39,760 nt of DNA from contig CAZVWS010000016.1 in the NCBI GenBank assembly GCA_964631255.1, positions 1 to 39,760 on the forward strand, given 5' to 3'. Both the position numbers and the translations under genes were made by a program. Below are positions 23,787 to 32,648 of the stretch, piece after piece. How positions within the stretch are numbered: the first letter of the stretch is position 1; every line of letters begins with the position of its first letter. The notes under the pieces are model-generated. The model ran no database searches and was not told the origin of the DNA. It saw only the letters and a list, made by a program, of their open reading frames with translations. Source of the DNA: JBGZFC01 sp964631255 (GTDB taxonomy: Bacteria > Bacteroidota > Bacteroidia > Bacteroidales > Dysgonomonadaceae).

Positions 23787-25169
23787 TTACTTGTTTTTTA
23801 TTATCTGTGCTGTAAAGTCGGCTTCGGAAACCACTTTGTCGCCTACATAAGCCAATCCGTGCATGGTTGCAATTCCTCGTCTGATTTCTGAAGTGAGTTC
23901 AACTCTGAATAGGATTGTGTCTCCCGGAACTACTTTGTTACGAAACTTTACATTATCTATCTTCAAGAAGTAGGTTGAATATCTTTCGGGTTCATCCAAA
24001 CCGGCAAGTACCAATAGACCACCTGTTTGCGCCATGGCTTCAATTTGCAAAACACCCGGCATAACAGGTTCTTCGGGAAAGTGTCCGACAAAATAGGGTT
24101 CGTCGTTGGTTATGTTTTTTAAACCTACGATGTGGTTATCTTTCATCTCAATCACTTTGTCAACCATCAGAAACGGGTATCTGTGTGGCAATAATTGTTT
24201 TATTTGATTGATGTCCATGATTGGTGCTACATTTGCATCGTAAAAAGGTGGTTGCACTCTGTTTAGTTTTATCTCTTTGCGGATAAGTCTTGCCAGCTGG
24301 TTGTTGATTTTGTGCCCCGGTTTGTTGGCAATGATTCTGCCTTTCAATGGCTTGCCAATGAGTGATATATCGCCGATAATGTCCAATAGTTTGTGTCGTG
24401 CGGGTTCGTTGGGGAATTGTAGTTTTCGTTTGTTTAGGTAACCAAGTTGGGTTGCATCGATGCGTGGAGCTTTCAACTCGTCCGATATTTCGTTCAATTC
24501 ATCTTGTGGCAATTGGCGTTCGTAAATAACGATAGCGTTGTCCAAACTTCCGCCTTTTATCAGACCAGCCTGACGCAGTTTTTGTATCTCTCTCACGAAA
24601 ACAAATGTTCTTGCCGGAGCAATCTCTGTTTCATAATCGTCGAGCGATTCCAACGATGCATATTGGTTTGGTATGTATTGTGATTCGAACTCGATGTGCG
24701 AGTTGATATTGAATCCGTCGTCGGGCAAAAGTGTTAGTTTGGAGCTGGTTTCGGGGTCGATAACTTCTATTTTTTTTCGAACAATGTAGTAATCTCTGTC
24801 TGCCTCTTGTTCTTTAATACCTACTTTTTTAATGCCGTTCACATACTCGATGGCACTGCCATCCAATATAGGAAATTCGGGAGCATTCACTTCAATCAGG
24901 CAATTGTCTATACCCATGGCGTAAAGCGCCGAAAGCGCGTGTTCTACGGTACTTACCGTTACGTCGCCCATGCCCAAGATAGTTCCTCGCTGGATATTTA
25001 CAACATTTTCTGCCAAAGCATCTATGGTTGGCTCGTCTTGTAAATCAATTCTCTTTATTTTGTAACCGTGGTTTTCTGCTGCCGGACGAAAAGTAATCGT
25101 AATATCTGCACCGGTATGAAGGCCACGACCTTGTAATGTGAAGCTGTCGCTTAAAGTTTTCTGTTTCAC
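23787..25169 (-). CDS. Bifunctional LpxC-FabZ fusion
   Basis: A 460-residue fusion. Residues 1-305 are LpxC, the zinc deacetylase that commits to lipid A: ligands H77 (STVEHALSAL), H259 and D263 (RHKLLDIIGD), with H286 in GHKINNQ as the catalytic histidine. Residues 315-460 are FabZ, the hydroxyacyl-ACP dehydratase: LLPHRYPFLMVDKV (H329), FVGHFPEEPVMPGV (H363) and E377 in QIEAMAQTGG. This fusion is known in Bacteroidetes and links fatty acid and lipid A synthesis at one branch point. A minus-7 element lies 38 bases upstream, and a hairpin separates it from lpxD. Confidence 0.98.
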   Translation of the reverse strand: MKQKTLSDSFTLQGRGLHTGADITITFRPAAENHGYKIKRIDLQDEPTIDALAENVVNIQRGTILGMGDVTVSTVEHALSALYAMGIDNCLIEVNAPEFPILDGSAIEYVNGIKKVGIKEQEADRDYYIVRKKIEVIDPETSSKLTLLPDDGFNINSHIEFESQYIPNQYASLESLDDYETEIAPARTFVFVREIQKLRQAGLIKGGSLDNAIVIYERQLPQDELNEISDELKAPRIDATQLGYLNKRKLQFPNEPARHKLLDIIGDISLIGKPLKGRIIANKPGHKINNQLARLIRKEIKLNRVQPPFYDANVAPIMDINQIKQLLPHRYPFLMVDKVIEMKDNHIVGLKNITNDEPYFVGHFPEEPVMPGVLQIEAMAQTGGLLVLAGLDEPERYSTYFLKIDNVKFRNKVVPGDTILFRVELTSEIRRGIATMHGLAYVGDKVVSEADFTAQIIKNK

Positions 25170-25206
25170 TTATTGTTAAATTATTTAGGTCAGATTAAAT
25201 TAATAT

Positions 25207-25214
25207 ACAAATAT
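25207..25214 (-). promoter_or_regulatory. Minus-7 element of the lpxC-fabZ/lpxA/deiminase unit
   Basis: On the minus strand this reads TATATTTG, a match to TAnnTTTG, 38 bases before the lpxC-fabZ start. No good TTTG is found upstream at the usual spacing. Together with the hairpin at 25238-25267 it suggests that lpxC-fabZ has its own promoter. Confidence 0.45.
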
Positions 25215-25237
25215 ACAATGTTTTGTGTGCTCAATTC

Positions 25238-25267
25238 AATAAAAACGGTATTATTGTTCCGTTTTTA
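25238..25267 (-). terminator. Terminator-like hairpin after lpxD
   Basis: ATAAAAACGG (25238-25247) pairs perfectly with CCGTTTTTAT (25258-25267) around a 10-base loop. It lies 8 bases beyond the lpxD stop. On the minus strand the 3' arm contains the T run and only ATTGAATTG follows, so it may act as a terminator or attenuator between lpxD and lpxC-fabZ. Confidence 0.6.
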
Positions 25268-25274
25268 TGAATAA

Positions 25275-26318
25275 TTATTTATTTTCCAGTTGGTTTTTTA
25301 ATGCTTTAATCTCTTTTTCTAACGCGTTTAACTGTTTGTACATATCAGGCAATTTGGGCATGATGATGCTCGATTTAAAGAAACTTTTTACCGACATGGC
25401 GGGCGAACCGATCAGTTCCGAACCTTCTTTTATATTGCTGATAATGCCCGATTGGGCTCCAATTTGCGAATTTTTACCGATAGTGATGTGTCCGCCAAGG
25501 CCTACTTGCCCGCCAAAAACGCAATTCTCGCCCACTTTGGTAGAACCGGCTATGCCTACTTGCGCAGCCATGGCTGTGTTTTCGCCAATTTCGCAATTGT
25601 GTGCAATCTGGATGAGGTTGTCTAATTTCACACCTTGTTTGATGGTGGTAGAACCAAAGACGGCACGGTCTATGGTGGTATTTGCGCCAATTTCTACTTC
25701 GTTTTCTATCACTACATTTCCCATTTGCGGTATTTTGTTGTACTTGCCGTTGTCTTTGCTAAAGCCAAATCCGTCGCTACCAATAACACAACCGGCGTGC
25801 AGGATGCAGTTTTCGCCAATGACACAATCTTTGTAAATTTTTACGCCGGCGTAAATGATTGTTCCGTTGCCAATTTTCACGTTATCGCCAATAAAAACTT
25901 GGGGGTAAATTTTCACGTTGTCGCCAACATGGGCATTGTCGCCAATATATGCAAATGCGCCAACATAAATATCTTTTCCCGTTTTAGCCGATGGCGAAAT
26001 GTGGCACATCTCTTCCACGCCCGTTTTGGCAGGAGTTAAACTGTTTACCAATTCCAAAAGCGATGCCAAAGCTGTATAGGCATTTGCAACTTTTATCAAA
26101 GTGGGTTTTGTTGGTTTTTCAGGCTCGAAATCGTTGTTTACAAGCACTATGTCGGCTTGTGTTTCGTATATGTAATGCGTGTATTTCGGGTTTGAAAGAA
26201 AGGAGATTGTTTGTGGTTTTCCATCTTCAATTTTTGAAAAATCTTGAACCGATACGTCAGGATTACCAATTATTTCTCCTTTCAAGAAATCGGCAATCTG
26301 TTGTGCTGTGAAAGTCAT
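25275..26318 (-). CDS. lpxD: UDP-3-O-acylglucosamine N-acyltransferase LpxD
   Basis: Third acyl-transfer step of lipid A synthesis, in the cytosol. The 347 residues have an N-terminal uridine-binding domain (about 1-100, with ISFLSNPKYTHYI), a left-handed beta-helix of hexapeptide repeats (about 105-310), the catalytic H240 in LIQIAHNCEIG and a C-terminal helix (YKQLNALEKEIKALKNQLEN). The order lpxD, lpxC-fabZ, lpxA is conserved in the phylum. Confidence 0.98.
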   Translation of the reverse strand: MTFTAQQIADFLKGEIIGNPDVSVQDFSKIEDGKPQTISFLSNPKYTHYIYETQADIVLVNNDFEPEKPTKPTLIKVANAYTALASLLELVNSLTPAKTGVEEMCHISPSAKTGKDIYVGAFAYIGDNAHVGDNVKIYPQVFIGDNVKIGNGTIIYAGVKIYKDCVIGENCILHAGCVIGSDGFGFSKDNGKYNKIPQMGNVVIENEVEIGANTTIDRAVFGSTTIKQGVKLDNLIQIAHNCEIGENTAMAAQVGIAGSTKVGENCVFGGQVGLGGHITIGKNSQIGAQSGIISNIKEGSELIGSPAMSVKSFFKSSIIMPKLPDMYKQLNALEKEIKALKNQLENK

Positions 26319-26644
26319 CTGTTTCTATTTTGTTAGATTTCAATTGCAAATAAACAAATAAAATTTTAACATTCAAAGTTTCCGGTACATTTATTTGTAC
26401 TTAGTGCATCAATTAGTTTAGAGATGACAAAAATGGGTCTTTTGGCACTTGTTTTTTCTCGATAAAATGACTCCAAATCGACACAAAAAAATAAATGGAT
26501 TTGGCGGGTCTTAATAAAAAAGATAAAGCTCTACATCTTATGACAAATGGAATATTTTGGATTTGCTTTTTTTCATTACCTTTGCGATGCGATTGTTTCT
26601 GAAAAAATAATCTAAACAGTTCCAAAAGATACCCAAACCAAATT
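26319..26644. other. Divergent spacer between lpxD and the ABC permease gene
   Basis: These 326 AT-rich bases should hold promoters in both directions. The plus-strand promoter is visible at 26556-26584. I could not identify a clear TAnnTTTG for lpxD. An 87-codon minus-strand frame (26413-26676) overlaps the permease start and has no recognisable features; I do not call it a gene. Confidence 0.5.
26556..26584 (+). promoter_or_regulatory. Promoter of the LolC/E-like permease gene
   Basis: TTTG at 26556-26559 and TACCTTTG at 26577-26584 match the Bacteroidetes minus-33 (TTTG) and minus-7 (TAnnTTTG) elements with 17 bases between. This is the best two-part promoter in the window. The start codon is about 60 bases downstream. 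Confidence 0.65.
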
Positions 26645-27892
26645 ATGAATGGCGAATTATTTATAGCGAAGCGCATTTACAAAAGCAACCACAGCAAAGA
26701 GAAGCGAGTCTCGTCGCCCACCATCAGAATAGCTACTTTGGGTATTGCGCTGGGGTTGGCGGTAATGATTATTTCGGTTTGTATCATTATTGGATTTAAA
26801 CATAATATTCGCGACAAAATAGTGGGTTTTGTTTCACACATCCAGATTACAAGCTTCGACAACAACTCTTCTTACGAACTCAATCCCATTTCCTATTCTG
26901 ATTCGTTGCAAACGCGGCTTCGGAATAATCCGGAAATTGCACACGTGCAAAAATTTATTACCAAACCCAGCATCATAAAGACAGACTCCGATTTTCAAGG
27001 CATTGTGTTGAAAGGAGTTTCAGACGATTTTGATTGGACTTTTTTTCAAAAAAGCATGGTCGAGGGTTCTATTATCGATTTCAACGATACAACCGGCACA
27101 AATCAAGCACTCATCTCCCGAAAAATAGCCAATTTATTGCATCTGGCGGTTGGCGATAAATTTACAACTTATTTCGTACAAGACCCCATCCGTGCCCGTC
27201 GTTTTGAAATTACCGGAATCTACGAAACCAGTTTTGAAGATTATGATAAACTGTATGTTATCACCAACTTCGACGTTTTATCCAACCTCAACGGATGGAA
27301 CCCGGATATGGTGAGTGGGGTAGAAGTGTTGGTGAAAGATGACAACAAGTTGGAAAAAACAACGCAAGACCTGTTTTTTGAAATGTCCACCTATACCGAT
27401 AGGTTTGGAAACGCGCTCTATGTTCGTTCTATGAAAGATATTAACCCGTTGATTTTCAATTGGCTCGATTTGCTGGATATGAACGTGTGGATTATTCTGA
27501 TTCTGATGTTGTTGGTGTCGGGATTCACCATGATTTCCGGTTTGTTAATCATTATTTTGGAGCGAACCAATATGATAGGTATGCTCAAATCGATGGGTGC
27601 GCGCGATTACAGTATCCGAAAAATATTTCTGTATCTGTCGTTCTTTCTCATTGGACGCGGCATGTTGTGGGGCAATGTGTTTGGCTTGTCGCTCTGTTTT
27701 TTGCAAAAAGAATTTCAGCTTATCAAGCTCGATGCTGCAACATATTATCTGACGGCAGTTCCCGTGGAGTTAAATTTGTGGTATATTGTGCTGCTCAATT
27801 TGGGTACACTTGTCGTTTCGTTGTTGATGATGATTGCACCCTCTTATTTGGTAACGAAAATAGTGCCCGCAAAATCTATCCGTTTCACGTAA
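26645..27892 (+). CDS. LolC/LolE-family ABC transporter permease
   Basis: Inner-membrane permease of the type that releases lipoproteins for transport to the outer membrane. The 415 residues contain one N-terminal span (about 29-51, IATLGIALGLAVMIISVCII), a large periplasmic MacB-like domain (about 55-265) and three C-terminal spans near 279-308, 322-350 and 375-405 that form the FtsX domain (LLIIILERTNMIGMLKSMGA). No ATPase gene (LolD) is adjacent. It is a single gene closed by a bidirectional terminator. Confidence 0.9.
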   Translation: MNGELFIAKRIYKSNHSKEKRVSSPTIRIATLGIALGLAVMIISVCIIIGFKHNIRDKIVGFVSHIQITSFDNNSSYELNPISYSDSLQTRLRNNPEIAHVQKFITKPSIIKTDSDFQGIVLKGVSDDFDWTFFQKSMVEGSIIDFNDTTGTNQALISRKIANLLHLAVGDKFTTYFVQDPIRARRFEITGIYETSFEDYDKLYVITNFDVLSNLNGWNPDMVSGVEVLVKDDNKLEKTTQDLFFEMSTYTDRFGNALYVRSMKDINPLIFNWLDLLDMNVWIILILMLLVSGFTMISGLLIIILERTNMIGMLKSMGARDYSIRKIFLYLSFFLIGRGMLWGNVFGLSLCFLQKEFQLIKLDAATYYLTAVPVELNLWYIVLLNLGTLVVSLLMMIAPSYLVTKIVPAKSIRFT

Positions 27893-27909
27893 CAAAAAAA
27901 TAAAATAAA

Positions 27910-27954
27910 AAAACTGTCTCAAAAGTGATAGATTCACACTTTCGAGACAGTTTT
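27910..27954. terminator. Bidirectional terminator
   Basis: AAAACTGTCTC (27910-27920) pairs with GAGACAGTTTT (27944-27954), and inside it AAAGTG (27922-27927) pairs with CACTTT (27937-27942). The long stem with a T run on either strand sits between the permease gene and the converging outer-membrane protein gene. Confidence 0.88.
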
Positions 27955-27978
27955 CGTCTTTTTTATTTTATTAATATC

Positions 27979-28512
27979 TTAAAATCGTTTACCGATTGAG
28001 ATACCCACTCTTACGTAACCACCATCGTTGATGAAATCGCGTCCGGCTCCAACCATAAGCTCACCAACCCAGTTGTTTTTGCTCAAATATTTCCAACCGG
28101 TAGCCAATCCCAAGCCGGCACCAAAATCATTTTCATACGTAGACAGCAATGCGCCGTTACCTTCAATAAAGAAACCGGCACCATATTTTTGCAAATTATT
28201 CGCGTTGCCGCCAAAAAACCATCTCACGTATGGCGTGAAAGTGAAGTTGGTAGGGTATGTGCTTGAAAATTCGTCTGAAGACAGATTAAAGCCCAATGTG
28301 GAGCCAATACTCAGGTCTTCACTCAAAATACGTTCGTACGAAATTTCAGGATAATAAGCCAAAATAGACGATCCCAGATTTACTTTTATTTCGTTCAATT
28401 TTACAGGGGTATCTTTTTCGAGATGCCAGCCGAATAAACTTCTGGTTCTTTTCTGCGAAAAAGAAGAAACACTAATGAGTAGTGCAAATAATAGAATGGT
28501 AGTTTTTTTCAT
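27979..28512 (-). CDS. Small outer membrane beta-barrel protein
   Basis: A 177-residue exported protein of unknown function. The signal peptide (MKKTTILLFALLISVSSFSQ) is followed by alternating polar/hydrophobic strands rich in Gly, Tyr and Phe (for example NFTFTPYVRWFFGG, YGAGFFIEGNGALL), consistent with an eight-strand barrel. It ends in VRVGISIGKRF, with the terminal Phe typical of barrel-assembly signals. I could not assign a named family. It lies downstream of metG in the same direction, separated by hairpins. Confidence 0.8.
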   Translation of the reverse strand: MKKTTILLFALLISVSSFSQKRTRSLFGWHLEKDTPVKLNEIKVNLGSSILAYYPEISYERILSEDLSIGSTLGFNLSSDEFSSTYPTNFTFTPYVRWFFGGNANNLQKYGAGFFIEGNGALLSTYENDFGAGLGLATGWKYLSKNNWVGELMVGAGRDFINDGGYVRVGISIGKRF

Positions 28513-28559
28513 TTTGTTAAAATTTAATTATTAATTGTGGTTTGTTTCTTTACTTATCT

Positions 28560-28593
28560 TTAGATGCGAATGGTAGCAAAACGTTGCATCTAA
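28560..28593. other. Intergenic stem-loop between metG and the outer membrane protein gene
   Basis: TTAGATGC (28560-28567) pairs with GCATCTAA (28586-28593) around an 18-base loop. Its role is unclear; it may be part of the leader of the outer-membrane protein gene or a second terminator. Confidence 0.4.
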
Positions 28594-28605
28594 ATTTGTT
28601 AAAAA

Positions 28606-28636
28606 AAGCGAAACGAGAAAACCGGTTAACCGGTTT
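28606..28636 (-). terminator. Palindromic terminator overlapping the metG stop
   Basis: AAACCGGTTAACCGGTTT at 28619-28636 is a perfect 18-base palindrome. On the minus strand it forms AAACCGG-TTAA-CCGGTTT starting inside the metG TAA codon, and a TTTTTTT run follows about 12 bases later. It probably ends metG transcription. Confidence 0.6.
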
Positions 28637-30677
28637 AGCTAATCTGACTTCCGGCTTTAACCACTTTAGATGTCTGAATTACAGATAGTGAACCATCGGC
28701 ATTTTGTGCCGAAAGTATCATTCCTTCGCTCATGATGCCACGCAATTTTCTTGGCTCAAAATTGGCTATAAAGCACACTTGCTTGCCAATCAACTCCTGC
28801 GGATTGGGATAAAATTGGGCAATTCCCGATAAAATAGTGCGTTTCCCCATGCCGTCGTCCAATAGAAAACGAAGCAATTTGTCTGCTTTTGGCACTTTCT
28901 CACATTCTAAAACCGTTCCTACTCGGATATCTATTTTTGCGAAATCGTCAAAAGGAATATTCTCTTTCACGGGAGCCGGTTTGTAGGCTTCCGCCTCATT
29001 AGCCTTTTTCGTATCCAAAAGTTTTTGGATTTGCTGGTTGATGGTTTCGTCTTCTATTTTTTCAAAAAGTAAACCCGATTGCCCCAACAGATTTCCTTCG
29101 GGCAATAAATTATTGTTTCCCAATTCGTTCCAACTGAAACTGTCGGATTGGATAAAATCTCGTATTTTTTTTGTTGTGAATGGCAAAAACGGCTCAAATA
29201 CAATTGTCAGATTGGCAACTATCTGCAACGATAGATTCAAAATAGTGGCTGTGCGAGACATATCAGTTTTTGCTGTTTTCCAAGGTTCTGTGTCTGCCAA
29301 ATACTTGTTGCCAAGTCGAGCCAAATTCATAGCCTCTTTTAGTGCTTCGCGAAAACGATAGTTGTTCAAACTGCGTTCTACAGTCTGTTTGGTAGCAGAC
29401 AACTCGCTAAGCATTTGTTCGTCTTGCTCGTTCAAAACACCGCGTGCGGGCACTTTGTTATCGAAATATTTTTGTGTCAAAACCAGTGCCCGATTGATGA
29501 AGTTGCCCAAAATTGCAACCAATTCGTTGTTGTTGCGAGCTTGAAAATCGCGCCAAGTGAAGTCGTTGTCTTTGGTTTCGGGCGCATTTGCCGTGAGCAC
29601 ATATCGCAACACATCTTGTTTATCGGGAAAATCGTTCAGATATTCGTGCAACCATACAGCCCAATTTTTGGAGGTGGAAATTTTATCGCCTTCCAGATTG
29701 AGAAACTCGTTTGCCGGCACATTTTCGGGCAGTATGTATGAGCCTTCGGCTTTGAGCATTGCCGGAAAAACGATGCAGTGAAACACGATATTGTCTTTCC
29801 CTATAAAATGTATGAGTTTGGTGTCTTCGCTTTTCCACCAAGTATGCCATGTGTCGGGATATTTCTCTATGGTGTTGGATATGTACCCGATAGGCGCATC
29901 AAACCAGACATACAGCACTTTGCCTTCGGCACCTTGCACAGGAACAGGTACACCCCAATCCAAGTCGCGACTCACGGCGCGAGGTTGCAATCCCAAGTCG
30001 AGCCACGATTTGCATTGACCATACACATTGGTTTTCCACTCTGTGTGGTCTTCCAAAATCCATTGGCGCAGCCAAGGCTCATGTTTTTGCAAAGGCAAAT
30101 ACCAATGTTTGGTTTTTCGCATCACCGGCGCACTGCCGCTGAGTGTCGATTTTGGGTCGATTAAATCGGTGGCATTGAGCGATGTGCCGCACTGTTCGCA
30201 TTGGTCGCCGTAGGCGTTTGTGTTTTGGCAATGCGGACAAGTACCGGTAATGTATCTGTCGGCAAGAAACTGTTGTGCCTCTTCGTCGTAATATTGCTCC
30301 GATTCTTGTTCCAAAAATTCGCCTTTGTCGTAAAGGGTTTTGAAAAAATCGGATGCGGTTTTTTTGTGAATTTCCGATGTGGTGCGGGAGTAAATATCGA
30401 ACGAGATACCAAATTCTTCAAACGATTTTTTAATCAAAGTATGGTATCTGTCCACTATATCTTGTGGGGTAACATTCTCTTTTCTTGCCTTGATGGTGAT
30501 GGGTACACCATGCTCATCGCTTCCGCCAATAAAGATTACTTCTTCCCCTTTGAGCCGCAGATACCGGGCATAAATATCGGCAGGAACATACACGCCTGCC
30601 AAATGACCAATATGTACGGGACCATTGGCATACGGTAGTGCCGAAGTAATAAGGGTGCGTTTAAATTGTTTTGACAT
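28635..30677 (-). CDS. metG: Methionyl-tRNA synthetase
   Basis: Charges tRNA-Met in the cytosol. The start at 30677 gives MSKQFKRTLITSALPYANGP, the family N-terminus; the longer open frame to 30809 is not supported. The 680 residues show HIGH at 22-25, a zinc knuckle (CPHCQ and CEQCG, about 145-165), the KMSKS equivalent KISTS at 332-336, an anticodon-binding helical domain, and a C-terminal Trbp111-like tRNA-binding domain (about 575-680, IDIRVGTVLECEKVPKADKL). A minus-7 element lies 78 bases upstream, divergent from the SDR gene. Confidence 0.98.
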   Translation of the reverse strand: MSKQFKRTLITSALPYANGPVHIGHLAGVYVPADIYARYLRLKGEEVIFIGGSDEHGVPITIKARKENVTPQDIVDRYHTLIKKSFEEFGISFDIYSRTTSEIHKKTASDFFKTLYDKGEFLEQESEQYYDEEAQQFLADRYITGTCPHCQNTNAYGDQCEQCGTSLNATDLIDPKSTLSGSAPVMRKTKHWYLPLQKHEPWLRQWILEDHTEWKTNVYGQCKSWLDLGLQPRAVSRDLDWGVPVPVQGAEGKVLYVWFDAPIGYISNTIEKYPDTWHTWWKSEDTKLIHFIGKDNIVFHCIVFPAMLKAEGSYILPENVPANEFLNLEGDKISTSKNWAVWLHEYLNDFPDKQDVLRYVLTANAPETKDNDFTWRDFQARNNNELVAILGNFINRALVLTQKYFDNKVPARGVLNEQDEQMLSELSATKQTVERSLNNYRFREALKEAMNLARLGNKYLADTEPWKTAKTDMSRTATILNLSLQIVANLTIVFEPFLPFTTKKIRDFIQSDSFSWNELGNNNLLPEGNLLGQSGLLFEKIEDETINQQIQKLLDTKKANEAEAYKPAPVKENIPFDDFAKIDIRVGTVLECEKVPKADKLLRFLLDDGMGKRTILSGIAQFYPNPQELIGKQVCFIANFEPRKLRGIMSEGMILSAQNADGSLSVIQTSKVVKAGSQIS

Positions 30678-30754
30678 ATTCAGGAATGGTTGTTTTTTAT
30701 TGATTGATATTCTCTTTTCTTCAAACGGAACGAAAATCTCCGTTTTCGAGTTTG

Positions 30755-30762
30755 CAAAGATA
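30755..30762 (-). promoter_or_regulatory. Minus-7 element of metG
   Basis: On the minus strand this reads TATCTTTG, a match to TAnnTTTG, 78 bases before the metG start. The minus-33 element is not evident. Confidence 0.55.
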
Positions 30763-30859
30763 CAAAAAATAGCTGTTTTTGATTTGTTTGCAGTAAAATA
30801 ATAGAACAAGCGGGCTTTTTAAGCGTTATAAAAGAACAAAAAGTTAATATATAAGAAAA

Positions 30860-31648
30860 ATGGATTTTGGAATAAAAGGTAAAGTTGCTATTATCGGCGG
30901 TAGTAGCAAAGGACTCGGAAAAGCGTGTGCCTTGGCATTGGCGCGCGAGGGTGTGAACGTGGTTTTGTGTGCTCGCAACAAAGAAGCCTTACTTGCTACG
31001 CAAAAAGAAATTGAGGCATTGGGCGTGCAAGTGCTTGCATTGGTGGGCGATATGTCATGTTCCGATCACAACAAACACATTGTGCAAGAAACTTTGGCAC
31101 ATTTTGGAAGGATAGATATATTGGTCAATAATTCGGGCGGTCCTGCTCCCGGCACTTTCCGGGATGTTTCCGAATCGGATTTGGACAACGCCTACCATTC
31201 GGTTTTGAAATACAACATTCGGATGATTAAGTTGTGTCTTCCCCACATGGAGAAAAATGGATGGGGACGTATTGTCAATATTACCTCAATCACGGTAAAA
31301 GAGCCGGCTGCCAATATGGTTCTTTCCAATGTATTTCGTGCGGCTGTGGCAAGTTTTGCCAAAACCATCAGCAAAGAGATTATTGAAAACGGTGTAACGA
31401 TAAACAACGTCTGCTCCGGCTATTTCAAAACAGACCGTGTAACGCATCTCATGCAAACTCGAGCCCAAGTTGAAGGCGTTTCGGTAGAGGAGTACGAGCA
31501 GAAAGCCATTCAAGATTTTCCGCACAAACGCTATATGAATCCACAAGAATTGGGCGATTTGGTTTGTTATCTTTGTTCGGAACAAGCAAAATCAATCAAT
31601 GGAACAACCGTGCAGATAGATGGCGGATTGCTATCCGGGCTAATCTGA
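30860..31648 (+). CDS. SDR-family protein lacking the Tyr-x-x-x-Lys pair
   Basis: Rossmann-fold short-chain dehydrogenase/reductase-like protein, 262 residues. The cofactor loop GGSSKGLG (13-20), the NNSGG motif (90-94) and the C-terminal NGTTVQIDGG are typical of the FabG-like group. The catalytic Ser is present (S143 in NITS), but the following Tyr-x-x-x-Lys is replaced by S156-N-V-F-R160 (MVLSNVFRAAVASFAKT). I recall a minor SDR group with a LSN-x-x-R variant. The reaction is unknown; it may bind cofactor without classical catalysis or use other residues. A terminator follows; metG is divergent. Confidence 0.9.
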   Translation: MDFGIKGKVAIIGGSSKGLGKACALALAREGVNVVLCARNKEALLATQKEIEALGVQVLALVGDMSCSDHNKHIVQETLAHFGRIDILVNNSGGPAPGTFRDVSESDLDNAYHSVLKYNIRMIKLCLPHMEKNGWGRIVNITSITVKEPAANMVLSNVFRAAVASFAKTISKEIIENGVTINNVCSGYFKTDRVTHLMQTRAQVEGVSVEEYEQKAIQDFPHKRYMNPQELGDLVCYLCSEQAKSINGTTVQIDGGLLSGLI

Positions 31649-31671
31649 TAAACAGCAACAAATTTATTCTG

Positions 31672-31705
31672 CAACGGTTCTTTTATCTGAACGGGTTGTT
31701 TTTTT
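31672..31705 (+). terminator. Terminator of the SDR gene
   Basis: CAAC (31672-31675) and GTTC (31677-31680) pair with GTTG (31695-31698) and GAAC (31689-31692) around a small internal loop, followed by seven Ts at 31699-31705. It separates the SDR gene from the next unit. Confidence 0.7.
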
Positions 31706-31738
31706 GCAAAATGGTTATTTTTATTTTGCAATAATGAT

Positions 31739-31746
31739 TATCTTTG
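31739..31746 (+). promoter_or_regulatory. Minus-7 element of the GalT-like/Usp/TPR unit
   Basis: TATCTTTG matches TAnnTTTG and lies 20 bases before the ATG at 31767. It falls inside a longer open frame from 31704, which argues for the later start. The minus-33 element is unclear. Confidence 0.55.
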
Positions 31747-31766
31747 TTACAATGATAAGCAACAAG

Positions 31767-32609
31767 ATGGATTTGCAAAAAAAGATAGAACAATGGTTGG
31801 TATCGCAACAAAACGATTGGAATGCGTTGCGTAATGCAGTAGCACAACTCGATATGGTGCAGACAAAAACTTTGTCGTGGGGAAACCAAATTCAGGTGCA
31901 AGTGCAATATAATGCGGCGCGATTTTTATCGGCATCGTCCAAAACGGACAAAGCAAGCATCGACGAAAGACCGTGTTTTTTGTGCGAAAAGAACAGACCT
32001 GCAGAGCAAACAGCTATTTCGTTTCTCGACAAATATGCCATACTCGCCAACCCGTATCCCATTCTGAAGAACCATTTGACCATCGCGTTACTTTCGCACA
32101 AGCCACAGGTAATCAGACGAAAAATTGGCGATATGCTCGATTTGACCCAACAGTTACCCAACTATGTTGTGTTTTACAACGGACCCAAATGCGGTGCTTC
32201 CGCACCCGACCATTTTCATTTGCAAGCCGGCTTAAAATCGCCGTTTCTATTGCAAGGCGACAACGAGTTGCGTTCGTGTTTAGTTGTGGAAAGTGCAAGC
32301 AAACAAGAGGTGGTAGAACATTTTGAGGATGTTTATTCTTTTTTGCAAAGCAAACAACCCGATGAGGATGAGCCTATGTTCAATTTGATTGCATTTAGCC
32401 ACCACAATAAATATGTGTTGCACATTTTCCCGAGAAAAACACATCGCCCCAGGCAGTTTTATTACGAGGGAAAACAGCAATTACTCATCAGTCCGGGAGC
32501 TTTAGATATGGCGGGGCTATTGGTCGCTTCGCGCGAGGAAGATTTTCAAAAAATAAAAAAAGAAGATATCGAAGACATTTTTTCGCAGGTTTCGATGCCT
32601 ATTTTGTAA
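31767..32609 (+). CDS. GalT/HIT-superfamily nucleotidyltransferase- or phosphorylase-like protein
   Basis: Probably acts on a sugar nucleotide or dinucleotide; the substrate is unknown. The 280 residues resemble galactose-1-phosphate uridylyltransferase at key points: C70-F-L-C73 (ERPCFLCEKNRP), H103 in KNHLTIAL, and H149-F-H151-L-Q153 in SAPDHFHLQ, the HxHxQ active-site form in which the second His would carry the nucleotide. C70, C73, H103 and H149 could rebuild the GalT zinc site. It probably corresponds to the DUF4922 family of Bacteroidetes. Start 31767 (or 31752) is preferred because a promoter element lies just upstream. It leads a unit with the UspA-like and TPR genes. Confidence 0.75.
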   Translation: MDLQKKIEQWLVSQQNDWNALRNAVAQLDMVQTKTLSWGNQIQVQVQYNAARFLSASSKTDKASIDERPCFLCEKNRPAEQTAISFLDKYAILANPYPILKNHLTIALLSHKPQVIRRKIGDMLDLTQQLPNYVVFYNGPKCGASAPDHFHLQAGLKSPFLLQGDNELRSCLVVESASKQEVVEHFEDVYSFLQSKQPDEDEPMFNLIAFSHHNKYVLHIFPRKTHRPRQFYYEGKQQLLISPGALDMAGLLVASREEDFQKIKKEDIEDIFSQVSMPIL

Positions 32610-32648
32610 TAAAGCAGACAAAATTATCTTCTTCTAAAAAATAATGGT

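Noticed and set aside
30678..30809. N-terminal extension of metG
   Set aside because: The added residues have no homology pattern, and the minus-7 element at 30755-30762 falls inside them.
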